Below, one piece after another: positions 10,017-19,908 of a stretch of 64,000 bases of DNA. A program made the translations under genes and the position numbers. Numbering within the stretch: the first letter of the stretch is position 1; each line of letters starts with the position of its first letter. Location: assembly GCA_025558095.1 (NCBI GenBank), contig JAIVFI010000027.1, forward strand, positions 544,177 through 608,176, in the 5' to 3' direction. The notes beneath the pieces were generated by a model that saw only the letters and a list, made by a program, of their open reading frames with translations, was not told the DNA's origin and searched no databases. This DNA comes from Hyaloraphidium curvatum (lineage: Eukaryota > Monoblepharomycota > Hyaloraphidiomycetes > Hyaloraphidiales > Hyaloraphidiaceae).

Positions 10017-10690
10017 TCAAGCGGGAGGCGGACACACGCTTTGCAGGGTGAACACCACGCCTACTCCCCCGAGCACCCTCCACAGCGCCACCCCAAGAAT
10101 GACCAGCGTGACGACCAGCGAGACCACCAGCGTGACGACCAGCGTGACGACCAGCGTGACGACCAGCGTGACGACCAGCGTCTTGGCCAGTCACCACGTT
10201 ATCTGAACCCCCACGAAGGTCGCCCGCCACCCGCCGGCGCCAGAGAAGGTGGCCAGAAACGCGGCGTGCGCGTGGAGCTCGTCCTCGATCGCGTGGCGGG
10301 CGGGGATGCTGGTGGGGGCTCCTCGCAGCGTTAGAGCTTCGATCTGCGAATTGACCGAGGGCAGCACGGCGAGTCCACAACGAAAGCATCCACACACACG
10401 TAGAGCAGCACGGTCCCACATGCAGACGCAGCCGGTGGTGGCCAGGTTGGCGGCCAGGCCGACCAGACCGATGGCGGGAACGGGGAGGACGACAAGAGCG
10501 ATCCAGGTGTTGGCTGAGAATACACCGGCGCCTGTAAGATAGGTGGAGGGTGACGTAGAGCTCGGGGGCAGGGACGGGTTCCGCGACGGTGTCGGGCCCG
10601 CCGGGTCGGTGCGAGAGCCCTCGGTCGGGGCGGTTGCGGGCGCGGCGACTTTCCCGCGCTGCAGACGTCCGAATGAAGGGAATCCGATGG
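10017..10690 (-). pseudogene. 7TM family copy 3, decayed
   Basis: Relic of the seven-transmembrane family covering segments 5-7. It reads AIGLVGLAANLATTGCVC, then VNSQIEALTL, IPARHAIEDELHAHAAFL and ATFVGVQITW, each matching the copy at 14.5-16 kb. There is a deletion of about 25 residues and an out-of-register stretch in the TM6 region. An in-frame TGA lies at 10191-10193, where the paralogue has Gly (ITW-stop-LAK versus ITWGLAK). The frame then continues to a natural end at 10017-10019 (GVGVVFTLQSVC). Directly after the premature stop the last membrane segment has been lengthened by a 12-bp minisatellite. DNA-level similarity reaches about 10690, in the region equivalent to the ELYAILHLSYK block. 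Confidence 0.8.
10101..10181. repeat. 12-bp minisatellite
   Basis: Six full units and a partial one of GACCAGCGTGAC on the plus strand, with variants GACCAGCGAGAC and CACCAGCGTGAC. On the minus strand the unit is in frame with the 7TM pseudogene and encodes the four-residue period TLVV. It expands the hydrophobic seventh membrane segment; the intact paralogue has only one such stretch (TLGVTLITLGV). Confidence 0.9.
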
Positions 10691-11217
10691 AGAAATTCTC
10701 CGGCAGCCCTACTTTTGCTAGCCCCATTCGGTCGGGCCGCGCTTTAGTCCCGCCCGAAAAAGCCGTCAGCACAGCCATCCGTTCGGAGCCGATCCCCCGC
10801 ACCGCGGAGGCCGAAATGAGGAGCGGATTGGGGTTAGCCGCGTGGAATCCGAAGCACGGACGCCCCTTGGAGGTCCAGTCGGCCGGCGCCTCCCGGAGGT
10901 TCGGATGGGGACGGCGATGGGGCCGACCCCAGATGACCCGCTTCCGCCGCTTTGCCGAAGGTCGGCTCTAATTGGAGTTGGAAGCTGCGGTTCCGGCGCA
11001 AGTGCCCATCGCACTGCAGGAAGCACCGTCTTCCGATCGTAAGCCGGACAGCCCGGCGCCGCTCCATGCACGCCAGTGCGTCCGATCCGTCGGGAAGTTT
11101 GCCGCACCCTTGGTTGAAGTCTTTCCGCCCCCGTCGATTCCCGCCTCCGGGTGGCGAATCGCCCCAACCCGCGACACAGCAATGTGCCTCCGTGAAGGAA
11201 ACCGGGGCCCCGCAGAC
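10691..11217. other. Intergenic region
   Basis: 527 bases between the decayed 7TM copy and the kinase locus. The two loci are divergent, so promoter sequence for the kinase is expected near the right end. No coding motif or repeat was recognised. Confidence 0.4.
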
Positions 11218-12323
11218 ATGCACGGCGCTTCGGAGGGGTCCTGCTGCTGCGGGGACTGCGGCGCGTGCCGCTCGCTGGTGGTCGCCGAGGGCCGCGCTCG
11301 CCGGAAGGAGTTCACGCTGGTGCGCGCGCTGGGCGCCGGCGCGTCCGGCACCGTGCACGCCGCCGTGTGCAGGCGCACGGGCGCGGCCGTCGCCGTCAAG
11401 TCGTGCCGCAAAGCCGCGCCGGGGGTGTCGGCGGCCGGCTGCGACCGGGCGGCCCTCCGGCGCCGGCTGGCCGCCGTCGCCGCGCTCCGCCACCCCAACC
11501 TGCTCCGCGTGTACGATTTCTTCGAGACCAGCGGGACGTGCTACGCCGTCATGGAGCTCGCCGAGGGCGGCGACCTGGACGCGTACCTCTCGTCGGTGGG
11601 CAGGCTGCCGGAACGCGACATCCGCTCCGTGCTGCACGGACCGTGCTGCACGGAATCCTCTCGGGCCTGGCGCACCTCCACTCCCGCGGCATCGCCCACA
11701 GGGACGTGAAACCGGCCAACGTCCTGCTCCGAAGGAAGGACGATCCCTCGTCGGTGGTGCTGGCGGACTTTGACGGCTGCTTCGTTTCCAACCCCGGGGA
11801 GGACGCTCCCGGCATGAAGACCCTCGTCGGCACCCCGTACTTCCTGGCCCCCGAGCTGGTTTCCGGGAAGGGGTACGGCCCCGAGGTCGACGTCTACGCC
11901 GCAGGGTGCATCGCCTTCCTCCTGGCGTGCGGCCGCACCCCATTCGGAGACTCTTCCTCCTTTGGCGAGCTCTACTCCCGCATATCCAGCGGGGGCTGGC
12001 TGTTCCCCAGCAGCGCGCGCATCTCCCGCTCGCTCGAGGACCTCATATGCAGCATGCTCCGGACGGATCCCGCGGGGCGCCCTTCGGCCTCCGCGGCCCT
12101 CGCGCACCCCTTCGTCGCCCCCTGCGCCCGGCGCAGGTCGGCCAGCGGGGTCCGCGTGCGGTTCGACGAGATGACGGGGGAGCTGGTTCCCGAGGAGGGC
12201 GGGAGGCGCGGCACGGGGTGGGGGGAATCGGGGGCCGAGGCGGTGGAGCTGGCGTTGGGGGCAAGGGCGGCGATGCTCCGGGCGGGACGGGGGATCCACG
12301 TGGGGGAGGCGTCGTCAGTCTAG
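11218..12323 (+). pseudogene. Ser/Thr protein kinase, frameshifted
   Basis: The N-terminal half (from MHGASEGSCCCGDCGAC; an upstream in-frame ATG at 11182 is also possible) carries the glycine loop GAGASGTVHAA, the VAVKSC lysine and the hinge VMELAEGGDLDAYLSS. The C-terminal half, in another frame, has HRDVKPANVLL, ADFDGCFVSN, GTPYFLAPELV, DVYAAGCIAFLLACG and a final RTDPAGRPSASAALAHPF. This is a CAMK-type layout of about 360 aa. The frame changes because a 14-bp segment is duplicated in tandem at 11627-11654; removing one copy restores RSVLHGILSGLAHLH. The DFG motif reads DFD, which is unusual for an active kinase. Either a recent pseudogene or an assembly artefact. Confidence 0.8.
11627..11654. 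repeat. Perfect 14-bp tandem duplication
   Basis: Two adjacent identical copies of CCGTGCTGCACGGA (11627-11640 and 11641-11654) lie inside the kinase coding region, between subdomains V and VI. The extra 14 bases shift the frame; deleting either copy restores a continuous kinase domain. Confidence 0.95.
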
Positions 12324-12408
12324 TTCTGCACGGCAGCTGCCGTGCGATGCAATGCCAAATCGTACCCTGCAAAACTTTCGCCGGTCTCTTCATCCCGAGG
12401 GGATGGGC

Positions 12409-13501
12409 TCACATCCTGGCGGCCTGGACCGGAACCCTGCCCACCGCCGCCCTCGTCTGCCTCTCCACCAGCACGAGCGTCCCGTCCGGCGCCCACACCT
12501 CTGCCTCCATCCCGCCCACCGCGCCGCCTCGCGTGGCCCACGCGTGCTCCCTAAACCGCAGGTAGAGGTGCCGGCAGCCGGCGGGCACGGCGCCGTGGAA
12601 ATGCAGGGAGACGGAGGTGGTGGCGGTGAATAGGGCCGAGGCGGCGAGGAGGCGGCCCGAGTAGGAGGCCGGGCCGCGGTCGGATAGGTACGCTGCGTCC
12701 TGCGGGAGGGGGCGGGGATTGAAGGGTCAGGGGATGCGAGGTGGGGAGCAGGCGGGAGCGCACGATGGCGTCGAGGCCGCGGGAGGCGGAGATGGGCGGT
12801 TCTGTAGCCATGCGGGGTTCAGACCGATGCGCGGCGCAACGGTCGCTTTCGGTACCTGCGATCCACGGCGCCTCGTTCACCTCCTCCCACCTCTCCGCGC
12901 CGCACTCCCCCTTGACGATCTTTTCGGCCAGCCCGAGCGCCTCATCCGACATGGCCACGAAACCGTTGTAGTGCATCACCCCCGCCGCTACCCGCGGGAT
13001 CCCCTTGGCGTCCGCCAGGCGGTCGAGCCAGCCGCGCACGCCGGACCCGGGCCCCTTGGTGAGCGAAGGTGCGAGCTTCAGCGCGCTCTCGAGCGACAGG
13101 TCGCGGTCCAGCGCGAGGCCGCCGCGTGCCGGGGGCTCGCTCTGGCACAGGCCCTGGAACAGCGCCAACACCTTGCCCGTCCGCACCGACGCCATCGTCG
13201 CGCGCACGACGCACTGCTTTTTCGACCGGAACGCGACCTCCGCGGCGATCTCGCCCTCGTCGCCCGCCAGCGCCGCGCCCACGAGGTCCGCCTGCACCGC
13301 CACCGGATGCGCGAAGGCCGGCCCGGCGGCCGCCAGGATCGCGCGCAGACCCCACGCGACCGTCAGGCCGCCGTAGACCGGCTCGCCCGCGCGGCCGGTG
13401 CTCGCGAGCGCGGCGGGGAAGCGCGCGCGGAGGGCGGGACGGGCGCCGCCGGGGGAGGGCTCGAGCGCAAGGAGCGCGTCGAGCGTGGGTGCAAAGGCCA
13501 T
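12409..13501 (-). CDS. Acyl-CoA thioesterase (double hotdog)
   Basis: Three exons: 13501-12856, 12801-12764 and 12699-12409, with introns of 54 and 64 nt, both with CTGA-type branch sites; phases agree and yield 324 aa. The N-terminal half has GEPVYGGLTVAWGLRAI, typical of the first hotdog of TesB/ACOT8-type enzymes. The middle exon and third exon contribute YLSDRGPASYSGRLLAASA and SLHFHGAVPAGCRHLYLRF, then RGGAVGGMEAEVWAPDGTL, the usual second-hotdog end. These enzymes hydrolyse acyl-CoA to free fatty acid and CoA, often in peroxisomes. The C-terminus VQAARM is not a canonical SKL signal, though ARM is a weak PTS1-like variant. Confidence 0.75.
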
Positions 13502-14284
13502 ACGTTTGTCGCAGGAGGGTCGTAAAGCGCGACAATGGAACGCGATGCGGTCGGGGGACACTGGAACCTTCTTCGTGGATCGAACCTTCGCCGGAAGTCT
13601 CGGCGAACAAAAGCCGCCCGCAGCGACAGGATGGGTGCCGGCGATCCCCGACAAAGTCCACCGCCAGGACAGGTTCCAATCATCTCTCAGTCTCAACGAG
13701 TCCTGTCCTCCCTCCGCTCCGCATCAGTACCCGTCCTCCCATATCGGCGCGCCGAACACACATCACCGCCCCATCCCCGCCCTCCTCTCCCTCTCCTCCT
13801 CCTCCCTCTCCCTCCTCGCCCCGTCCCTCGCCCGCATCCGCACCCAGCGTTTCCACCTCGCGTCGTTCCTCCGGAACGCCGGGCCGCGGCGGTGCAGCTT
13901 GGCGATCGTCTTCTTCAGCGGGCCGAGGATCGGCGAGCGGAGGGGGCGCGGGGCGTGCGGAAGACGAGGGGGGGTGCGGGGGCGGGAGGGGATGGGGCTG
14001 CTGGAAGGGTTGTCGGTGGTGGGGGATGCGACGAGGGGGTTGGCGGGCGTGGGAAGGTTGGTCAGAGGGCTTGGCGTGGTAGGCGGGATTGGCCGGGAGC
14101 TGCACGCCGCCGGCCCGGCCCAGGCGTCGTGCGAAACCGCCGCGGGACCCACTCCGTGCGCGCGCACACCGCGTTCTCCTTCCCAGCCCCCTCCACCTCA
14201 TTGTGCTTCCCGAAGTGACCGTACTGCTCGAGCAGGTCGCCGGTGGTGGGTTCCGCCCCCTGGGGGGTCCGCTCGCTGGCCGCC
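13502..14284. other. Intergenic region with unresolved ORFs
   Basis: Sequence between the thioesterase start and the inverted GT61 fragment. On the minus strand two stretches look mildly protein-like, one around 14.2-14.3 kb (GDLLEQYGHFGKHNEVEG) and a basic one around 13.8-13.9 kb (LKKTIAKLHRRGPAFRRN). No ATG-initiated model links them and no family was recognised. A small spliced gene, perhaps for a mitochondrial protein, is possible but not supported. Confidence 0.25.
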
Positions 14285-14520
14285 TTGGTCGCACCCAGCT
14301 TCCACCAGCTCGAGTGCCCGGGCACGAAGCTGGCCGATTTCAGCTCCAGTTCGACCGCCCAGTCATCGGTCCGAGAGCAGGCTGTGCCGCAAAGCCCTCC
14401 CCAAGAGCAGGCCGTGACGCTCGACGGTCCAGAGAACACGTGCCCTTGCTCTCCCTCACCACGTACTCCACCGACTTGTCCACCGCCTCCTCCATTCCGC
14501 CCTCTCCGGCCTCCGCCCAA
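14285..14520 (-). repeat. Inverted fragment of the GT61 3' end
   Basis: Reverse-strand sequence encodes EEAVDKSVEYVVRESKG then TCSLDR, as in the GT61 gene at 7.1-7.2 kb, and continues into its downstream region. The stop codon is changed to CGA (SLDRR), and the fragment has no upstream GT61 domain. It starts about 30 bases beyond the stop of the 7TM gene at 14549. Confidence 0.75.
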
Positions 14521-14548
14521 GCACTGTCCGGCTCCCAAACCCGGCAGA

Positions 14549-16050
14549 TCATCCCGGGCACACGCTCTCGATCGTGAACACAACCCCAACACCCCTCAGT
14601 ACGCTCCACAGCGCCACACCGAGGGTTATCAGCGTAACTCCCAGCGTCTTTGCCAGCCCCCACGTGATCGGCACCCCGACAAAGGTCGCCCGCAGCCCGC
14701 CGGCGTCCGAAAACGTAGCAAGCAGCGCCGCGTGCGCGCGAAGCTCATCCTCGGCCGCCAGACGGGCCGGAATGCGGGGGAGGGCAGCAGATTCGGCGAG
14801 CATCGCGCGCAGGGCGTACCGCGCCTCGGCATACAGCAGGGTGAGCGCGTCGATCTGGGTATTGACCGCCGGGAACACCACGAAGTCCGCGACGATGGCG
14901 TAGATGACCATCACGAACAGCATTACGGTCCACAGGCACACGCAGCCGCCGGTGGCGAGGTTGGCCAAGAGGCCTACCAGGCCGGCGGCGGGCATGGCCA
15001 GGCGGCGAGCGAGATGAAGGGGTTGGAGCCGAAAGCGAAGCGACGGTGGAGGATCCAACGGCGCTTGTAGGACAGGTGGAGGATGGCATACAGCTCGGGT
15101 GCGCCCACAGCAGGGCCAGAAGGGTCCGAGCTGGCGGGGATGGTGCCCGCGAGGAGGCGCCTCTGTGACCGCTGCAGAAAGTCGCGGAGGGCGCGCGAGC
15201 TGGCACGCAAGTAGATCCGTGTCGACAGAGAAGTCTCCGCTGGGCTGGGCCCCGCGCAGCGATAGAGCACCGAGCTCAGATTGTAGAGAACGCCGGCGAC
15301 CATCGCGACGGTGCCCACGAGGATGCCCCACCACGCTCCCCAGAACACGGGACCAAAGTGCACCACGGTGGTCCAAGTCATGGTGACGAAGAAGAAGGTG
15401 CCCAACATGTGCAAGGGCACAATGCGGAGAATGCGCTCCCAGAACATCCACGAAACAACACCGGAGCAGCACGAACGGCAAGGGCAGGCGGGGTCTCCGT
15501 CCACATGATCCAGCAAGGCCGAGCCGGCCTTGATTGCACGCGCCCAGTTGCGCGCGCCCGCCAGGTTTGCGGCCATCCCGTCGCCAGCGGTTCTTCTCCA
15601 CTTAGGAGGGGCGAAGGCGAGCAAGATTGCGATCTGAATAACCACTGTCACGACCCAGAAGACAGAGACGCCGCTGACCGAAGCCGCAATGTTGCGCTCG
15701 GGGAACGTTCCGTCATTGACCTTGAAGGCGAGCGCGGCAGCAGCGGTAATGGAAATGGAGGTCGCTAGGCTGAACATGGCGGCTGCCCGGAGGTCCGCGA
15801 GGTTCAAACGACCCGCTGTCCACGCCAACTGCACGAGCCCCGCCAGGTTTGGCGACAGCGGGGCCAGCGCCGCCACGACGGCATCGACGGAAGGCGGCGC
15901 TGTGTCGGGCTCGCTCGGTTCGCCCTTCTCGCCGGCGATGTCGTTGAGCCCGTGCGGGAACGCGGCGGGGCCGCTGGGCGCGCGCAGCGGGAAAAGCGCC
16001 GCTGTTTCGGCCTCCGTGAGGGACAATCGATTCGAGTTTGCTTCGTCCAT
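14549..16050 (-). CDS. 7TM family copy 4, one frameshift
   Basis: Starts at MDEANSNRLSLTEAE (ATG at 16050) and would be about 500 aa. Seven hydrophobic segments are visible: about residues 89-109, 121-147, then WTTVVHFGPVFW, GILVGTVAMVAGVLYNL, PAAGLVGLLANLATGG, MLFVMVIYAIVADFVVF and the last, PITWGLAKTLGVTLITLGVA. Family marks are VNDGTF after segment 1, the loop DPACPCRSCCSG between segments 2 and 3, an amphipathic stretch RIPARLAAEDELRAHAALL before segment 7 and the end ESVCPG. Near 15000 one C appears to be missing (GCCGCCTGGCC where GCCGCCCTGGCC is expected), switching frame from SNPFISLAA to MPAAGLVG. The decayed copy at 10 kb keeps the unshifted version, so the ancestral frame is clear. 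Function unknown; receptor-like topology. Confidence 0.7.
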
Positions 16051-16204
16051 CGCGTTCCGTTTCCACGTCGACGGGAAGAGCGAGTGCGGCGGGGCTGGCC
16101 GTGTTCCCGCCCCTCTACGGTGGTCGGCTGCGGCTCCGCAGGGGCAGGATGTAGCTTAGTCGCGTTCCTTCCCAGGTCTAAAGGATCGTCAGTCCTCGGA
16201 CCGA
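16051..16204. promoter_or_regulatory. Bidirectional intergenic promoter region
   Basis: Only 154 bases separate the start codons of two divergently transcribed 7TM family members, so the promoters of both must lie here or extend into the coding regions. No clear TATA box was seen. Confidence 0.4.
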
Positions 16205-17786
16205 ATGCAGCAAGTGGCAAAGAGATCCAAGGGATTGGGCGGGATCCCGTCAAAATGGCCCGCAACGCCGCCCTCTCCGAATGCATGGCTCGCCATTTTC
16301 CCGGCGCCGACGCCTCCGCTGCCGCCCGACGTGCCGGCGTGGCTCGCGTCGCCGGTGCAGTCGGCCGACGCGTCCGCCGCCCGCCATTCGGACCCGCTGT
16401 CTCCCCGGGCCATGCGGAACGCTTTGCGGGCGGCGCCGCCGCTCGACACGTTCATATTGATCGAGGGGCCGCTCCGCCGCGTGCTCTCGAGCGCGCTGCT
16501 GCGCGTGGTCGCGTTTGACCTGCCGCAGGTCGGCCTCATGGTGCTTTTTTGGTTGCTCAACGACGGGCGGTTCGGCACGCGCCAGCTGGCCGCAGCGACG
16601 GCACGATTGGGCCTGATCATGATCACTTGGACAGTTACGGTGACGAGGTGGCGCCTGTGGGTAGGGTTGGTAAGGACAGGAGGATCCCCGGAGCCCGAAC
16701 CACGGGGGAAGCCGGACAAGGCATTAGCGGAGCCCCAGGGGATGGATGGACACGTTTTTGCCGATGTTGCACGCTGGATTCAACTCCGCCAGGCATCTAG
16801 CGATGCCAAAGACTCGGAATCGGTCCGCGCTGTGCCTGGCCCTGGCGCTCTACTCGAGCACAGGGACGGAGACGACCTCTGCCCCTGTGCCCGGCGGTCC
16901 TGTGCCGGTGCGCTGCCGTCGCTCACCGGCATTTCCGTCGTGGTGCATTTGATTCTCGTGACGGTACTGCGGGCGGATCATTTTCCTCGTCTGGACGCCA
17001 GCGATCACGCTCGCCACCGAGACGTGGTCGCACACCTGGTCGGCCGTTTTGTGCGCCTTGTTCGTGGCCTCCGCCTTTGTCCACCTCCAGCTCAGCATTT
17101 TGATCGAGCCGGGTGTGTTTCAGAACGCCTTGGCCGTGATGCTGGAATTTCGCGGGCGGCACAGGGCCGCGGTTCTTTGTCTGGACGGCCTCCTGGCGCG
17201 GCTGTCCCGCGCGGCGGACGAAGGCTCCGCCGACGAGGACCCGGACCTCACCCGCCTGGAAGCCGAGCCGTACATCGCCCTCCACGGCGCCCTCCTGGCC
17301 GACTGGCGCGCCGTCGACGAGGGCTTCGACGCCGGCCGCGGCATTATGCTCACCGCCCTCATGGCCGAATGCATCGGCTTCGTCGCCAACGTCGCGGCCG
17401 GGTCGCGCATCCCCGCCGCCTACGTCGCCTCGCTGGTCGGAAACCTGTACATCCTCGTGGTCGCCGCCGCCGCCGTGGCCGCCAAGAACCTCCAGCCGGA
17501 CCGCGCCGCGGCGCGGTACCGCTCCGCCGCCGCCTCGCTGTCCCTCCTCGCCGCGCGCGTGCCGGCCTCCCGCACGAGGCTGCTCGCCGCCATCCGCGGG
17601 CACAGGGATCTCCTCCTCTCCTTCGCGGAGCTGGATCCGTACCGCGCGAGGATCTTTGGCGTGCCGGTGTCGTTCGGGTCCGTGAGGGGTGGGTTGGTAA
17701 CCGTGTTCACGGTGCTGGCGGGGTTGTGGACGGTGCTGCGGGCCACGGGGGTGGGGGTCACCGTCGACGTCGCGTGCCCAGGATGA
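16205..17786 (+). CDS. 7TM family copy 5, one frameshift
   Basis: Starts at MQQVAKRSKGLGG. Segment 1 is followed by LLNDGRFGTRQ, then come the block VARWIQLRQ and the Cys loop DLCPCARRSCAGALP. The frame changes by one base near 16977: deleting one G from GCGGATCATT continues LVTVLRA into IIFLVWTPAITLATETW. The second part has an acidic helix (EPYIALHGALLADWRAVDEG), segments TALMAECIGFVANVAAG and YVASLVGNLYILVVAAAA, and the last segment VPVSFGSVRGGLVTVFTVL, ending DVACPG. Seven segments in total, about 526 aa if repaired. The pairing with copy 4, head to head, suggests an inverted duplication. An error in a G run or a real pseudogene mutation could explain the shift. Confidence 0.7.
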
Positions 17787-18171
17787 CGTTGCCGTCCTTC
17801 ACGACCGCGGAGGCAAGGCCAAGGCGCCAGGAGTTCACCGAGGTGGTGGAACGCGAGTGAGTAGTCTAGGGTCCATCACAGTTCTGCACTGGAGAAACCC
17901 GCCTAATGACTAATGAATGGGTTGGGGAATCCAGGAATGGCGAGTCCCGTTCAACTGAAAAGAAGGGACGACGAAGGAGGCTCATATGAGCGCATCACGT
18001 GTAGTCGACGCGTGACCGACTCTTCGTCTCCGATGAGTGGATGAGTGACAGGCACAGCGAACTGTGACAGTGGAAGGGAGCCAAGGGACCGCCGATTGCA
18101 ATGGCCTACGTCAGCTGAGGGATCCTCTCACACCCGACCGCGACCGCTACGTCTTGTCGCGGAAAGCGAAC
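17787..18171. other. Intergenic region
   Basis: 385 bases between the 7TM gene and the lipase gene. AT content is slightly higher than in the coding regions. No gene or repeat was recognised; it presumably contains the lipase promoter. Confidence 0.45.
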
Positions 18172-19826
18172 ATGTCCTCCTTCAGCCGCTATCGCCCGCT
18201 GGGCGCGATGCTCGCGGCCTGCCTCGCGCTCATCTTGGTCGCTGTGGGGACGACCGCTGCCCCCACCGCTGCCCCCCGGCGGCGCGACCCCTCCGCCGCG
18301 GTCAACGTGACCGAAATCCTCCTCGCCATCGCCGCGTCTAAGCCCCCGTCTTCGCCCCGCACCGCGAGGCAGCGCGCCGTCGAACTAAGTCCGTTCGCCG
18401 AGCCGACAGACGGCGCCCTCCTGACGACAGATGCGCAGGTTACGAACTCAACCAAAACAACTTTGACAACATGGCCGCCCGCGCTAACCGGGACTTCGGC
18501 ACCGGGAGCCTCTCCTTCACCTTCGCCGCCTCCGACGGATCCTGCGGCACGGCCGAATTCCGCCGTGTCGCAGCCAACGACGAGGCGGCCGTGTACCGCT
18601 TCGACGATGCGCGCTGGCAGATGATCGTCTTCAAGGGCAGCGAGGACAGCGAGGATTGGGCTGATAACATTCTGGGCATCTTCAGGGCCGATTGCAACCT
18701 CGAAGGGCCGTGCGGCGGCGTGCACAGCGGGTGGCTCGACGAGCTGAAGGAGCGCTCGGCCATGCATGTGAACATGTTCATGGACTTCAGGACGCTCATA
18801 ACGGGATTCTCTCTCGGTAAGTATCCGTGGCGGTTTCCGTCGCTCTCGGCCGCTGATCTCTTCTACCTAACCCACCAGGTGGTGCAATCGCGACCCTGGA
18901 CGGCTACGTGCATGCCCGGTGGGGTGTTCCGGAGGTGCGCATTGTCACCTTCGGCGCGCCCCAGGTCGGCGACGACGACTGGGTAGCCGCCTTCGGCCGC
19001 GCCGGCGTCGCCTCGTACAACCGCTACGTCAACGTCCAGGGCGGGCGCGCCGACCCCGTCACCAACATGCCCGGCACTTTCGTGGGGTACCGTCACGTGG
19101 GCACCTACCGCGAAGTCGAGCAAGGTGCCTCCCACGACATGACGGCCTACGAGCGCGGCGTGGCCGGGAGGGACCCCAACTGCCGCTGGGGCGGGAGCGA
19201 CGACGACGGTTCCTCGAAGGGCAGCTCCGATGCGGCCATGTACGCAGGAGGTGGCTACCGATCGGGATGCCCTTCAGGTCCGCCGAGCTACTCGCGCGAG
19301 GCGGTCGATCGCACTCCGTACAGGACTTGCCAAGGTGGGTCGAGCCCGCCCGAACCACACAGGCTCTAATCGAATATCCCGATCGGGACAGCTCCTAACA
19401 ACGGGCCATCCTACTCCGGCGGAAGCGGTTACATGTGTCTGCAGGACGAATCTGGTCGCGACTCGTGGGTCCCCGTACGGCGTACGGGGGCGGGGCAGAT
19501 CGGTTGCATGTCGACCAATTCCTGGGATTGGTGGGTTGCACCAATGCAACATGATGGTCACCAGCTCATTGCACCCGCAGCATCTGGGTGCCAAGGGCGT
19601 GTTGCGAGAGCCTGGCCGCCTCAGGAACGGACCGCTCCCCGTTCTTCGAGTGCGGCCCCCTGCACTTCACGATTTGGCAGACGAGCGGCTACATGGACCC
19701 GTAAGTGGATAACGAGGAACTAAGTTGCGTTGCTGATGCCCGGGCGCGCCCTGCAGGTCGCACTGGTGCTACAGGGGATGGCAGATCCTCAACCCGGGTC
19801 AGCAGGTGCCGTACCTGGGATGCTAA
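18172..19826 (+). CDS. Secreted class 3 lipase with C-terminal extension
   Basis: Start at MSSFSRYRPLGAMLAACLAL, a signal peptide. Confident exons: 18172-18388, 18439-18816 and 18879 to about 19335, with introns of 50 and 62 nt (the second GTAAGT with CTAACC branch). The fold includes YELNQNNFDNMAARANRDF, the oxyanion region MIVFKGSEDSEDW and the nucleophile elbow GFSLGG split by an intron (Ser about 197). Then come TFGAPQVGDDDWV, DPVTNMPG and a late His in GASHDMTAYE, completing Ser-Asp-His. It hydrolyses acylglycerols outside the cell. Further exons give a Cys-containing extension (APNNGPSYSGGSGYMCLQD, then CCESLAASG and FFECGPLHF). The last exon, after GTAAGTGG, ends GQQVPYLGC with TAA at 19824. 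The junctions between 19440 and 19582 are uncertain. Confidence 0.75.
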
Positions 19827-19908
19827 ATAATATGGATCCGTCAAAACAGATTAAGACCTGGATCGGGGATGCATGGCAGTTGTGTCGCGTGACCGACGAT
19901 CACTGAGG

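Noticed and set aside
10101-10190. CRISPR-like array
   Set aside because: Units are contiguous 12-mers without spacers, in a eukaryotic pseudogene; it is a minisatellite.
11265-11640. Upstream part of the frame used by the kinase C-terminal half
   Set aside because: Its N-terminal translation is non-homologous; kinase motifs are in the other frame until the 14-bp duplication.
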